Source of the DNA: Heterocephalus glaber
Lineage: Eukaryota > Chordata > Mammalia > Rodentia > Bathyergidae
DNA length: 64,000 nt
Assembly: GCF_000247695.1 (NCBI RefSeq)
Contig: NW_004624882.1
Span: forward strand, 3,165,042-3,229,041
Direction: 5' to 3'
Position numbers and translations under genes: made by a program. Within the stretch, counting starts at the first letter, position 1. Each line of letters opens with the position of its first letter. The notes under the pieces are model-generated. The model had not been told where the DNA came from. It searched no databases and saw nothing but the letters and a program-made list of their open reading frames with translations. Shown in pieces: positions 48,800 to 61,995 of this stretch.

Positions 48800-49310
48800 G
48801 GCGCCCCTAATCTCCAGCCTTGATAGCCTCCCTGTCCCCAAATGACCTGCTTGACACTCACTGATTGTGCACAGTGCCCCTACAGTCCTGGAGGACTGAC
48901 TGCATGCCTCAACTATTCCAGTGAACCTGCCCCCCCCCCTTGGCCCAGGTGTCTCCCCTGCCCTCACCTGAAGCCTCGCCTAGGATCCCAGTCTTGGGCC
49001 TCTGGCACCCACCGCTTTGTCCGACCCCATCGTCTTATTCCCACCTTTGTCCCCTCCATTTCAGAGCACTGCAGCGGACCGGCATCTCTGTCCCTCCTCT
49101 CTCCTCCACAGCACCAGGCTCAGAGCTCCGAAGTGCGCGTCTTGTTCCAAAACCAGCGAGGCCCTCCTGTTCCTCTGGTCTACAGAGCAAAGCCCACACT
49201 CCACGGTGACAGAGCACACTCCACCATCTGGTCTCCTCTCTCTCCCCAACACAGCACCCTCGACTGTGGCCACGTGCAGAAAATTCCCCTGGCAGGTAAA
49301 AAACTCAATG
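48800..49310. other. GC-rich intergenic stretch, not identified
   Basis: Richer in C and G than its surroundings. On the + strand it contains two overlapping open frames of about 170 codons (48842-49366 and 49017-49532) that match no protein I know. There are acceptor-like tcctccacag and donor-like ggcag/gtaaaa signals at its right end. It may be a diverged repeat; no function is claimed. Confidence 0.35.
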
Positions 49311-50254
49311 TTGCATTTCCATTTTATGGGCTTCAAATCCCTTCCCTACTTTTCTTACTCAATTAGACGCTATTTTCTTGCAGAAATAGTTCCGATTCTT
49401 TCTTTTCCACAAACACAACGATTCACAGCTTCTTCTAGCCCTTTGCGCAGGATTGTGGCTGCGTTAACAGAATTTCTAGACATTGTTCTGTCTAAGGTTT
49501 TTATCTGGAGGTTGTTCCCACTCTGTTCCTGAGGGTGGGGACTATGTCTTTTGTTTTGTACCCTTGGACCAGGGAGAGACCTGACACCTCTTGGCACTTG
49601 ATACAAATTTGCTACACATAAGCATGTAAATATGATCAAGCAACTTCTCGCGAAGTGAGTGGAGAAAAAGCACAAGACAGCCTCCCGGCAAACGAAGAGG
49701 TAGGGTTGTGCTTTCAAAAATAAAAAAGCTTTCAAAGAAAGGAGACAGTGTGAGGGGAGCTGATGCCAAGCAGAGTCACTGTCGCTCAGTCAGCGCTCAC
49801 CTACCAGACACGCCACCCCAGCCCTGCAGCACGGGGGTGAAGTGGATGGCTTGTGGGGCGCTGCCTTTCCACTGCAAAGAATGCCGCTTTAACAGGAAAT
49901 GGTACAGGAAGTATCTCTGCACCCTCTGGTGAGCGCTCCATAAACGCAGTATTTACTGACTGTACCAAAAACAATGAAGTTTCAAGGTGCGGGGTTCAAA
50001 GTCGGAAAGCACAAGGATGGACTCCTCTTCCCTCTGTTGAGCTGCTGGGTGACCTCTGGCAAGGTACTTTCCCTCCCTGTCTGTTTCCTCGGAATAGTCA
50101 GGGCATGGTAACGCTGAATTCCTAGGGCATTGTGACAAAATACCCGAGGCACAGCCACCACCTCGTAACACATACTCAACAGACAGCAGTCTCATCGGTG
50201 TCCCACGTGAGATCATTTTAGAAACAACATTTGGGAACCTCTGCTGTGAAATGC

Positions 50255-50450
50255 AGGTACTACCAGCTAACATTTATTAATGGCTTTGGTTCCGAGTCTG
50301 TTTTTCCCAGGTTACCTCATTTAACCCCTCATTTTCTAGAAGACACCATTGACTCAGGGAGGTCAGGTGAGTTGCCCAAGGCTGCTCAGCTGGAAAAGAG
50401 CAGAACCAGGATTTGGTCGCAAGCTATTCAATTGCGCCACTTGGTGTTTG
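50255..50450 (-). mobile_element. MIR-like SINE, antisense
   Basis: cattttctagaagacaccat, gttgcccaaggctgctcagc and gaaccaggatttggtcgcaa are antisense MIR blocks. Confidence 0.6.
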
Positions 50451-50712
50451 GAAAGTGCCGTCAGGTGACAAAGCTCTGAAGTTGTGTATCAAAGCCCTTG
50501 GTCTCTCTCGCTCGCTCTCAAAGGACAGGGCTCAGTTGGAGAAGGGGAAGGGATTCTACCTTTGGGATGATCTTTGGCTCAGGGTTACTGATGCCCTCAT
50601 GGAAGTAGGAAAAATGGGAGCTAAAATCAAAGATCCAAAGAGGAGAGAAGGAGTTGAATTGAATTGTAATTAATAAATATATCCATTTATATATTTATTA
50701 ATTATAATACTT

Positions 50713-50799
50713 GGGCCAGGGATTTAGCTCAGTGGTTCCGGCACCTGCCTCGCAAGCACAAGGTCCCGAGTTCGATCCCTGGTAACCCCCCCCCCCCAA
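50713..50799 (+). mobile_element. ID SINE with a C-rich tail
   Basis: The tRNA-like head has agggatttagctcagtggtt (A box) and gttcgatccctgg (B box). It is followed by a run of C residues and a few A. Flanks aattataatactt (50700-50712) and aattacaatactt (50800-50812) form a 13-bp duplication with one mismatch. Confidence 0.9.
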
Positions 50800-51649
50800 A
50801 ATTACAATACTTAATTTTAGTCTAGCATTGTTGCTAGTTTTGTTTCAAACAGCTATAAAAGCCATGTGATGACTTCATTAAATCAAGTGATTGGTTGATG
50901 GCTTCATCCAGCAATCTATCCGATTAATACTTACCAGGGCTCCACTGGCTCCAAAGCCCATTGCTGGGTGGGCTCCAGAGTTAGAAGACAGGCACAAGTC
51001 TAGATCTGCCTTCCAGGATAGTTCCGCTACAAAAAATGGTCAGTCTTGTGAACAGTACTGTGAGAAAGGAAGCAGATACTGCCAAGTCCCAGGAATCCAG
51101 CAAATGATCCAGTGGCTACTCCCTGGTAGTAATCCATACACTGCTGAACATATGAATTAAAAGATGAATCCATTTATCCATCTATCCATCTGTCCTCAGG
51201 TGAAAAGTCAGAAATGCCCATCATAGCAAAAAATGCTGCCTGCATTCTGAAGTGACACTTCAACAGGAAGGAGAGTTTGGGACAGTGGAGCCAACATCTC
51301 AGGGAGAACTTGGCAGAGATCAAGGATGTGATGCTTGGCTTCCTGGCATGTTAGCTTTGCAGTTACTTAGATTTTGGTGCTGTGAATGCTGTCTTGAAAT
51401 GTTCATTCTTTTTCAACAAAGGACACATGGTTTTCACTTTTCACTGACCCATGCAAATGAGGCAGGCAAGCCCTTAAATATGAACTCAAGTAAAATCACA
51501 CCTGGTTCCATCTCAGAGTGTGGCTGACGTTTCAGAGTCCATTGATCCCCTTCTGTACACGTCTTCTGTTTCTATCGCTGCCACGTTTAGTCTTACTTCC
51601 CCTCACATTTCTTCAGTATTGACTTTTAATGTGTGGTTCTCTTGCTGCT

Positions 51650-51965
51650 ACAGTCTGAGTGTTTTGTCCCCTCAAGATCCATAACTCCCAAGGTGACAGG
51701 ATGTGAGGGATTTAGAGAGGTGGCTAGGTCCTGAAGATCCAAGAATGGGATTCATGCCCTTACAAAGAGATCCCAGTGAGCTCCTCTGCTCCCACCTCTT
51801 TGCAAGACACGGAGCAGCACTATGAGATAGAGAGCCCTCAGCAGACACCAAATCTGCCACACTTTGATCTCAGGCTTCCAGCCTCCAGACCGTGAGGAAT
51901 CTATCAGTGTCTGTTATTTAAGGTCCCCGGTCTATGGTGTTTCGCTATAGCAGCCTGAACAGAAC
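51650..51965 (+). mobile_element. MST/MaLR-like LTR fragment
   Basis: acaccaaatctgccacactt, ggcttccagcctccagaccg and tatagcagcctgaacag follow the MST-type LTR layout. Non-coding. Confidence 0.6.
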
Positions 51966-52967
51966 AAGCCGCTCATCTAATTCCAAAATCAAAATGTAAT
52001 GCTGACAGAGCCATAAAGCCACAACTTCCCTTCTCCTAAAATCTTTTGGAGCTGTTTTTCAGGTCTCAGGAGCAGAACTCTAGGACCTGACCTGAAATGA
52101 GCTTGAGAGTCTTGTGTTCCACATCCAAGAATGGAACCTGAGAGAGAACAGGGTCTTACAGACCTAGATGAGAAGCAAGAGAGCTGTCAACAACTGTAGG
52201 ATGGCCCAGAATTATCCACAAGTTCCACCTGAGCTGGCCAACTCAGCGTAGTCTACTTCACAGAAACTCCCAGCTACAAACAACCAGTGCTCCATTTCCC
52301 CTTACGCTGGGCTGGCTGCTTTAATCCCTTCCCAGATCTGAGTGTGCTTCCTGCCTCCCTGTGGGTTGGCCTTCAATAAGGCTCTTTGTGTTAATAGCTG
52401 GTGCCATGGTGTTGGCTTCTATGGGCACTGGGCAGTGAAACCTCGCTTGGTATGGATGTTGGGCCAACAGTGAAATGGAGGACAGAACCCTCAGAAGTCC
52501 ACTAAGGCAGAGGGCAAAGCTGTCTCTGGTTTCTATAGAAAGGCGCTGGCCACATTTCCTTAGAGGGTTAATATAATTAAGGAAGGTATTAGAAATAGGC
52601 TGCTTCGTGTTGGAAGGAAACCTGGTAAGTAGGGCTCAGAGCCTCCTGAGTGTTCGATCACTTGAAGAACAGAAGGCAGATGAGCCATCTGGCCTTTTTC
52701 CTTGAGCTGGTTTGCAGGACTTGCCTTCCCTCCCACCTCCCACCAAGACTTCCAGCCAAGGCGTGCACGAGCTGTGTGTCCTGTCTGTGGAGGTGCAGAC
52801 GGCGCTGTGGCCATGAGCACATCCAAGCTTGCAGGTGACATCTTCCAGGGAGCAAAGCAGCCCTGGGTCATGATGGTCCCAAGTGGAGCGTTTCAGCAGG
52901 GATGGCACTTAGACGCCAGGATGGGCTGGGCTGGGAGAAGTTTTTCACAGCCATTGTGCAGAGGTTG

Positions 52968-53345
52968 AGTTATTTTGGGTTGAACTGTATTGGCCTCCAC
53001 CTTCAACCCCTGCAAAGATGTTTAAGTCCCAACCCCCAGTGCCTGTGAGTGTGACCTTATTTGGAAATAGGGTCTTTGCAGATTATTCAGTTAAGAGGAT
53101 GTTGGGGGGAGGGTAATTCAATATAACTGGTGTCCTAATCAAAAAGGGGAAAGATGAGTATGAAGACAGACATGCACATGTTACACTGCCACAAGCCAAA
53201 GAACTACCAGGCCTGAGGAGAGAAACCTGGAACAGATCCTTCCCGGGAACCTTCAGAGGGAGCCCGGCCCTGATGACATATTCACCTTGGACTTTTGGCC
53301 TCCATCTGCGGCACTTAGTTACGGCCACCCTGGCAGGCTAATATG
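52968..53345 (+). mobile_element. MaLR/MLT1-like LTR fragment
   Basis: gtgaccttatttggaaatag, gggtctttgcagattattca and ttcagagggagcccggccct are MLT1-type landmarks in sense order. Non-coding. Confidence 0.65.
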
Positions 53346-53783
53346 GTGAGCAAAGGTCAAGTTCAGAACATCTCCACAACATGCTCCTCTTGAGACAATT
53401 CACATAGAAGCAGCACACAGTACAGGGCTTTCTGTGAGCCAGTTCGGGGGGACTTTGATCTCCATGCTGTTGTCACCCTGCTCCATGGCATCACTTACAG
53501 AAGTCACAGGAGATGAACTTTCCCCAAAAAAGTTTTGGAAACAAAGCATGGTAAAAGTATGCAATGTTCAGGACTGAGGTGAGATGGGCAAATTCAGGGA
53601 AGAAATGGGGAACAAGAAAAGTTGGAAAAGGGACATTTTCATTTGACATTTGCTTTCATATCTGCTTAGAGCACTGACCCATGGCTACATGCATATGCGG
53701 CAATTGTAAGGGCAACTGCAAAGACAGGAGTGGGTAAGAGCTGAAAGGACCCAAAGGATATCAAAGGAAAGGGGGCCTCAAAT

Positions 53784-53965
53784 AGTGGTCCCTGCACCTG
53801 CAGCATCAGCATCTCCTGGGAGCTCCCCACAAGGCAAATTTTCAGCAGTCCCGGGCCTACAGGACCAGAACTCTGGGCTAGGGCACAGCCATCTGCTTCA
53901 ATAAGACTTCCAGGGATTCTGATCTACAGGGAAGATGGAGAAGCACCTTGCTAAGGAAACCAAAA
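53784..53965 (+). mobile_element. MER5A-like hAT element
   Basis: gcagcatcagcatctcctgg, tcccgggcctacaggaccag and cttccagggattctgatc are in MER5A order. Confidence 0.65.
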
Positions 53966-54689
53966 AGGGAGAGGAAGGGAAGGGCGGCATGATCCCAAAT
54001 GATGCTCTAATGCAAAAATTTGACTGAACAACGTCAAATCATTCTGCAAAAGCGCATTTGAATCAAAACGATTACATGTTGCGTTTTAACTGAAAGCACA
54101 TAAACAGCATTTGGTGATCTTTCCCTGTCAGCCAAGGCCACTTGCTTTTCTGGGTGCTGTGGGGCCACAGTGCTACTCTGTCCTTACATGAACCACATCC
54201 ATGGTGCTCTATCTGCAATGCCAGCTCATTTCTTAACCGTAAATTTAAGGAACTACAAAGCAGTAAAAAAGAATTACTTTGGATTTGTAAAATATTTTCC
54301 CAGCCCCTTCTGAACCATTCCTTACTATTTATAGACTTGGCTTCTACATTTACATTGCTACATTTTAGGTCAGGAAGCACAGGAGCTTAATTGTCATCTT
54401 TATTTTTGTTAAGTGAGATTTGCATACAAAGTAAACCAAATGGCACTTTCTCACACTTCTAGTTTTTAATGGATCCCCTTCAGTGATTTTAAATACATCA
54501 GTATGCTTAATGAGCCCCATAATCTATACCTGGTCATACTTAAAACTGACCCAAATCAGGAATGGTGCCTGCTGTTAGACTTCTAAAAAGATTTTTCTTC
54601 GGGGAGTAGGATCAGGGGACTGTATTCTATGAAGTGTCTCAGCACTTGCCTTTCGACGCCGACGCGTGCCCCGGACTCTCACTTTACTC

Positions 54690-54870
54690 CCGCCGATCAC
54701 GTGAGGACAGCTGATGGTTACTAAACTTTACCCACCTGCCGGGTCAGTCCTACATGCTCTCAGGCTTGCCCCACCGTAACTGCACAACTCGGGCAGGTGT
54801 CAAGGGTCCTCACTTTACAGCTGTGAAACCAGAGGCCCGGAGACACTGGGATCACACAGCAAGTAAAAAT
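54690..54870 (-). mobile_element. MIR-like SINE, antisense
   Basis: ttacagctgtgaaaccagag and ggatcacacagcaagtaaaa are antisense MIR blocks. Confidence 0.55.
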
Positions 54871-54927
54871 GCTAAACAAGCCATCTGCCTTCAGCAGTTT
54901 TCCTTTCTCTCCCTCGCTCTATTTCTT

Positions 54928-55008
54928 TCCATTTGCAGTCCTAGTGATTGAACCCAGAGCCTTGCATATGCTTGGGAAACACTCTCCCATGGAGCTACAC
55001 CCCAGCAC
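54928..55008 (-). mobile_element. ID-type SINE, antisense
   Basis: cctagtgattgaacccagag and catggagctacaccccagca read as a reversed ID/dID head. Confidence 0.75.
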
Positions 55009-55147
55009 AGGACATGTCTTCTAAACCATGCGTTCCAACAGTCACTGCAGTCACTGCAGGGTGCTCACATGAGCAGTAACTCTGGTAGGCGATGGGCCAT
55101 ACTGGCGACTCAGTAAAAACAATGGTAACAAGATATGCTCAAAACTA

Positions 55148-55342
55148 TCTGTGTGGCTGAGCACAGGTGGCCGAGCTACCTGCGAAGCTGAGGCAAGAGA
55201 ATCTCAAGTTCAAAGTCAGCCTGGGCAACTTAAAACCATCCCCCCCAAAAAAGGAAAGAAAGAAAAGAAAGAAATAAGCTGGGAATGTAGCACAGTGGTA
55301 GAGCACCCCTAAGATTGGTTCTGCAATAGTGGGGGAAAAGAA
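55148..55342 (+). mobile_element. B1-dID dimeric SINE
   Basis: A diverged B1 half (gagctacctgcgaagctgag, gttcaaagtcagcctgggca), a GAAA-rich linker, and an ID half (gctgggaatgtagcacagtg, gtagagcacc). Confidence 0.85.
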
Positions 55343-56109
55343 CCACACTTACATGAACTTGCAGCTGCTCCCAGGATTACCCTAATGTGATTTCTGAAGT
55401 GGAACTGTATCAACACTTCTGTTTCATTTACAGACTGTCTTCCAAAAGACTGGCTTCCCTGCAAGTTGGGGACATGCCTTTCACAATTCTGCATTCCCCA
55501 TATGACGCTGAGTTTTCACAAATGTTAACTTGTGAATTCACAGAAATACTAAATGTCGATGTGCAACCCCAGCTGGAACCTCCCTTTATCCGCTAATAGC
55601 CTGATGTGTAGTAAGATCTTCTGATTCTGAACAGAGCTAGTTCCGCAGACAAAAGACTTCAGATGAAAAGTTGCGCATGAGAACTCCTATCAGAGCAGAG
55701 AAGTCCTGATCCCCATGCGGGATCAGACACAAAGCAGCTCTGAGTACCCAGTAGGCTATAGTCCTGGCAATGGTGAGGGCTGTATACCACTGCTGCCCTT
55801 GTTGTCGAGTTTGCTGGACAGTTTACTTTCAACAATGTCTCAAAACATACCATAGCCCTGTAACTGGGGTGAATCCTTGCATGAGGCTTGGCCCTCAGTT
55901 CCCAGTTACAATGCATCATTTCTCATAATGCCTTATCCTATACTCGATCAATAGCATTTAGAACCAGAAAAGGCCAACAGTAACTGTTTGTTGGTATAGT
56001 TTAAAAATATGTGATGAACAGACGAGAAAATGGCTGCCTCAAATTGGGTGACTATAGATTACAGCCTGAAGAAACGATTGCTCAGAAAGTTACTCTGAAA
56101 AGATTTTTA

Positions 56110-57379
56110 AAACTCGTTAACTATTAGCTTTATTTAAAAATATATAAATATTCTGACATGTACAACTTAAGGTTGTTGCATTTTGGAACTTCCACACAGA
56201 ACTGATACAACAGAGAAATCCACACCAAGTCAATCACTCAGACTGCCAATTCCATCCATTAATTTAACACTAAGTATTCAGGACAAATGAAAGATTTAAT
56301 ATCATCAACACTGAAGAAAAACCAGTCATTTGTAACATGCTGCTATAAATAGAACCAGTCCATGGGTTACTGAAACAAAGAATTCCAACAGCAAATTTAG
56401 AGAGTCCCTAAAACAAACAAAAAAATCCAGACACTGAATTGATGCAAATACTCTACATCTGAGAAAAAAATTCTCTTCTTGTGAATTTTAACACAGCCAA
56501 ATATAATCACGTATTAGAGAGGGATCAGTACTGGCGCTGTGACTTAAGCCAGGCTCTCAGGGTTTGGATTAGGCCGACTGGAAAGCTCCCAGCCTGGGAA
56601 GGAATGGGACTCGAATTTGGGACGACTTGTCAAAAGCCAGGGACAATGGGGATACCTGCTTTTGGGGAAGCAGACTTACAAATTAGAATTATAGGAATTC
56701 CTAAAAGGAAAAACTTAAAAAGTTAAAATATGTATTCCAAAATATATGCATTATCACTTCATGGTGAGTTGAAATTTCTGTAACAAGGTCCAGTCTGAAA
56801 AATTCATACAAATGGGAATTTGGAGAGCTAAGACATGCTTATTCTTGCTGAATACTTTTCCAGGGTATATTTTTGCAATTTGTTCCTACTAAATTGTAGG
56901 AACTTTAGAAATGCAGGGGAATTTTTAAAAAAGCATAACTAGGTCTTATTTCTAAGTTTTAGTTAAAATATTTGTCCAGGTAAAAGCTCCTGAACATTGC
57001 ACTTTCAGGTTTTACATCTCATTTCTGAAAAAACAAGACAACTCTCAATACTTTTCAAAAGCTCTTTTACAGAGGTAAGACTTTTTTAGATGAACTACAC
57101 AGGCAACAGTGCAGTTAAAGGAAAATCCAAGGGACTGCTTCCCACTTAAATGAAGGGGGAGGAAAGCTTAAAATGGTCTGCTATAAACCACTAGGCAAAA
57201 TGTGACTCAAAGGTTAATGGAGCATGGTATCCCTCGCCAAGTGAAGGATGAAGTGTGACTGCCCACTTGAAGTGCATGCTCCTTACATCATGAGTGGAAT
57301 TCAGTTTAGGGGAAATAGTTTAATGTACCTCTCAGGAAAGAAAAAAGTTTATGCTTTTCCATCACAAACAAAACAGTGG
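56110..57379 (-). other. HCCS: HCCS 3' UTR (inferred end)
   Basis: Sequence after the HCCS stop on the - strand up to a candidate poly(A) signal at 56134-56129. No transposon recognised. The length, about 1.27 kb, seems in keeping with the HCCS mRNA size of other mammals; no transcript evidence is available here. Confidence 0.55.
56129..56134 (-). promoter_or_regulatory. HCCS: Candidate poly(A) signal of HCCS
   Basis: AATAAA on the - strand (tttatt on +), about 1.25 kb after the HCCS stop. Confidence 0.55.
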
Positions 57380-58494
<1,115 letters not shown>

Positions 58495-58637
58495 CTACTC
58501 CACACCAGCCACTCCACACCAGCCAGGAACCAGGGCCTTTCTACATGGAGCAGGGGAAAGGCGCACTCTCAGAAAGAACTTCTCTTTTATGTAGGGCCAC
58601 TGTGCTTTTTGTCAGGCAAACACAAGAAACTCCTATA

Positions 58638-58895
58638 TAGTCAGTCCTCTGCATTTGTGGGCTCCAGATTAAACATATTTGGGGAAAAAACCCTGCACCT
58701 ATACTAAACATATATAGGCTTTTATTCTGTATACATATTGTAAGTAATGTAGAGATGGCTTAAAGTATGCAGGAGGACATACAAAGGTTATATGCAAACG
58801 ATAAACCATTTTATGTAAGGAACTTGAGCATCCACAGATTTTGGTATCTGGGAATCTTGGAAAGAATCCTCCATGGATACTGTGGGACAACTGTA
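58638..58895. mobile_element. Tigger/MER2-like DNA transposon copy
   Basis: It starts with agtcagtcctctgcatttgt and ends with gatactgtgggacaactgta. Inside are tgtagagatggcttaaagta, ttatatgcaaacg and aacttgagcatccacagatt. These match MER2-type Tigger elements, and a TA-rich site is at the left end. Non-coding. Confidence 0.75.
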
Positions 58896-59450
58896 CTTTT
58901 TATTTCACTTCAAACCAATTAACAGCTTTTATAAACAAAGAAAAATGATGGATGAATGCCTAGGACCTAGTTGTAATCAGTGTTAGACCTACTCCTTCGG
59001 TAAAGAGCTATACTGTAAGATGGGGGGTGGCAGAATGCTACTACAGAGTCCACGTACACTGCCCACAGACCCTCGCTAAGGGCTCCTGAGCGCCCGACCC
59101 TCTGCGTGCCCTGGGATACTGGGCCTCATGAAGGGCACAGTCCAACCACATGAGAGTCATGGAGCTGCTGCCCCAATGGAGCGGGGAGGCAGTCGAGAGA
59201 CAAGACCACCCATCCTGTTAGCTACCCCCGTAACAAGACAGGGTCTGGTCCTTATGTGTCTCTGTGAGTTTGAGAGAGGGCTCTGTTTTGCCCTATTTAA
59301 GGTCCATGTGAGCCACTGACTTCTCCATTTAGAACTTGCTCCCTACTATCTCCTCTCAAGAGGATGTCACAGGCAAAGAAATAAACCCCATCTAGGCAGA
59401 CTTTCTCCTAGACACCTTCGAGTAGCTTTTGTAACACGTTCCTGATGGCC

Positions 59451-59561
59451 TGAACCATGGGTGGCACATGCATGACTGTGCCATTGGGCAGCTCATACCT
59501 CCCGATGGGACTGTCCCATGGTGCCTGATGGGACAGTTATGCATGTACCACCACTGGTTGA
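59451..59561. repeat. Fold-back element with about 40-bp arms
   Basis: The left arm 59451-59490 and right arm 59521-59561 are imperfect reverse complements around gcacatgcatgactgt / acagttatgcatgt. A second small hairpin, atgggactgtcccat (59505-59519), sits in the loop. Family not recognised. Confidence 0.75.
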
Positions 59562-60108
59562 GAGCTGCCCAGCAGCCAGACACAGGAATTAGGGGCCGTT
59601 GTGAAGGTGTTAAGGGCCTATCCAATTCTTCCTGAACTCTGGAAGATGACTGGGGAGGGAGCTGAAACTAACAAACTGAACTGCCCCTTTGCTCCTGCCC
59701 CATAATCACACAGTAAGGAAGCAGCAAGTGGCTTTAAAAAGAGCACACTTTCACCCGTGGTTACTGTGCACCATGTGCGGCAAGCCGGAAGGGCACTCCT
59801 GCAGGACACAGGTCATTGATGGAAACACGGTTGCAATGTTAGTCCCTCTTCCTGTGCACCAACCTCAGGCCGGGGCCCTGGCCAGTGACAGCCAGGAAGC
59901 GCTTATGAACCATACTGAATATTAAAATATTAAAAACAAAGTGAACACCTTAGAAAAAAAAAATCAGTCACAGGATTGTAGCCAAGAAACATTTCTCATC
60001 ATTTTCCCTTTCCCTTCTTTCCTTTCCCCTGCCCCTGCCCCTCCCACTACCCCTACCCCTTTGGACCTTTTCTTCCTATTTTGCATTATCGATTATTCAT
60101 TCTAATCA

Positions 60109-60465
60109 TTGGTACATTTTAGGTATACAATATAATGACATTCATCATTGGAAATTTGCACCTTTACATAGTCTCTCTTGGTTTTCATTTTTCACCCTTG
60201 CCCAGCCCTCCCTTCAACCCCTCCATTCCTCCCTATTTACAAAGATTTTGTTCCCATTTTTCCAGAAATGGAAAAAATGGAAATAAAGTCTTTGTAAATA
60301 GGGAAGGGTGGAGGGGGGGGTAAGGGAGGGCTAGGAATGGGGAAAAAATAAGAACCAAGATGCATTATGTAAAGGTACAATTCCCAAGGAGAAATGTAAT
60401 TGTGTTGTATACCTACAATGTACCAATAAAAGAATTTAATAAAAAAACAAAACAAAACAAAACAA
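60109..60465. mobile_element. Two L1 3' ends head-to-head, forming a palindrome
   Basis: 60109-60263 is the L1 3' UTR in reverse; 60271-60426 is the same segment in sense, followed by a poly(A)/CAAAA tail (to about 60465). The arms match nearly end to end. The left copy lacks an A-tail; the right copy has one. Both are non-coding. Confidence 0.85.
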
Positions 60466-61421
60466 ATGAGTCACATTCTGTAAGGAATCTGCCCTGTGAA
60501 GAAGCAACAGCAATATGATGTGGTTCTCTGTGCAGACATGGCCCACTCCTACACCTCTGCAAGCAGAGTCCTTGAAACAGCAGCATCAGACTCGACCGCT
60601 CTAGCAATGCCAAGTCTGGGCCCAGCCCACAGACTCAGTCAGACACCTGGAGGCTGGAGGCCACCACCCAGGCTTGGAACAAACCTAGGTGGAATCTCAC
60701 GTGTGCCACCACACAGCTGTCTGCATTTCCCTCTTTCCCCTGAGTAAAAGGCCCCGTGTTAAGGCACCTCCTTGAGATTAGTCCTAAGGGGGATTCAACA
60801 AATGCTGCAGAAGAAATAAAACCACGTTTCCCATCTCCCTTGGTGCAGACAGCATTTGTTTAGTAGTTCCCTTCCCATGTGCTCTGCTTTCAATGGATGA
60901 AGATACTCCTCCCCGAATGAATTGGGGGCTTCTGAGGCTAGGCAAGCAAAGGAGTCTCAGCTTCTTCCTAGTGCTTCTCGAGACTCTACCTCCTGGAAGC
61001 CAGCCACCATGACGTGAGGAAATTGAAGCAGTCACATGTAGAGGCCATGAACAGGTGCTCTGGCAGATGGCCAGCACCACTTGCTGGACAGGCACTGGCT
61101 GAGCCTTCAGAGGCCTCTAGCCTATAGGTCTGAACCATCCCTGACCACTGAGTCAGCAGCTGAGGCCCCGGATGTCAGGGAGCATCTCTGGTCTGTCCCT
61201 TCTGCATTCTGGACCCACTGAGACCACAGCTGAATAAAACACTGGTTTTTTCTTAACCTAAGAAGGGGTAATATGTACCATAATAATTGTCACCAGAACA
61301 TGCCTGCTACACAAATGTTTCATTCAAACACCAAATTATTTGTATAAAATGTTAAAACCCTAGAAAGTCAGTATGAAATAATAGATGCTCCAATTTGTTT
61401 TAAAGATCTCAAACATACTTA

Positions 61422-61628
<207 letters not shown>

Positions 61629-61995
61629 TCATAAAAGAATTAAGCATGCTCATTTTCTCTGAATTTAATGGGGCTAAGACTCATTTTCAAGATTTGCTCC
61701 TGACTGTGGAGTAATGCTATAAATCCAACATTGTTGCACCTATGTACACTGGAATCAAAGATTAAAGCTTTGCCTGAATCTCATGTCACTGAGTCTTCAA
61801 AAGCCAAACTTAGAGAACCAGCCATTTTTAAAGTGACGCTTTCTTGATTAGTAAGTCATCAACTTTTTCTAAGCATTTTATACAGGAGTAGTGTTTTCTT
61901 TGTAAAAATTATTACTGGCTATGATGAACAATTTTACATGTCAACCTGATGGGGTCATGAAGTGTCCAGACATGAGGTCAAACATTATTCTAGGA

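Larger units (their letters stand above)
46563..56109. other. Intergenic region between the convergent ARHGAP6 and HCCS 3' ends
   Basis: No gene recognised. It holds a hAT mini-element (48361-48437), an unexplained GC-rich stretch (about 48800-49310), an L2-like tail (about 49500-49620), a MIR-like stretch (50255-50450), an ID SINE (50713-50799), MaLR LTR fragments (51650-51965 and 52968-53345), a MER5A-like fragment (53784-53965), a MIR-like stretch (54690-54870), an antisense ID SINE (54928-55008) and a B1-dID SINE (55148-55342). Nothing identified in 46563-48340 or 55400-56100. Confidence 0.65.

Noticed and set aside
50713..50790. A possible tRNA gene with A and B boxes
   Set aside because: It matches the ID SINE seen elsewhere in the window, does not fold into a full tRNA cloverleaf by eye, and has flanking target duplications.
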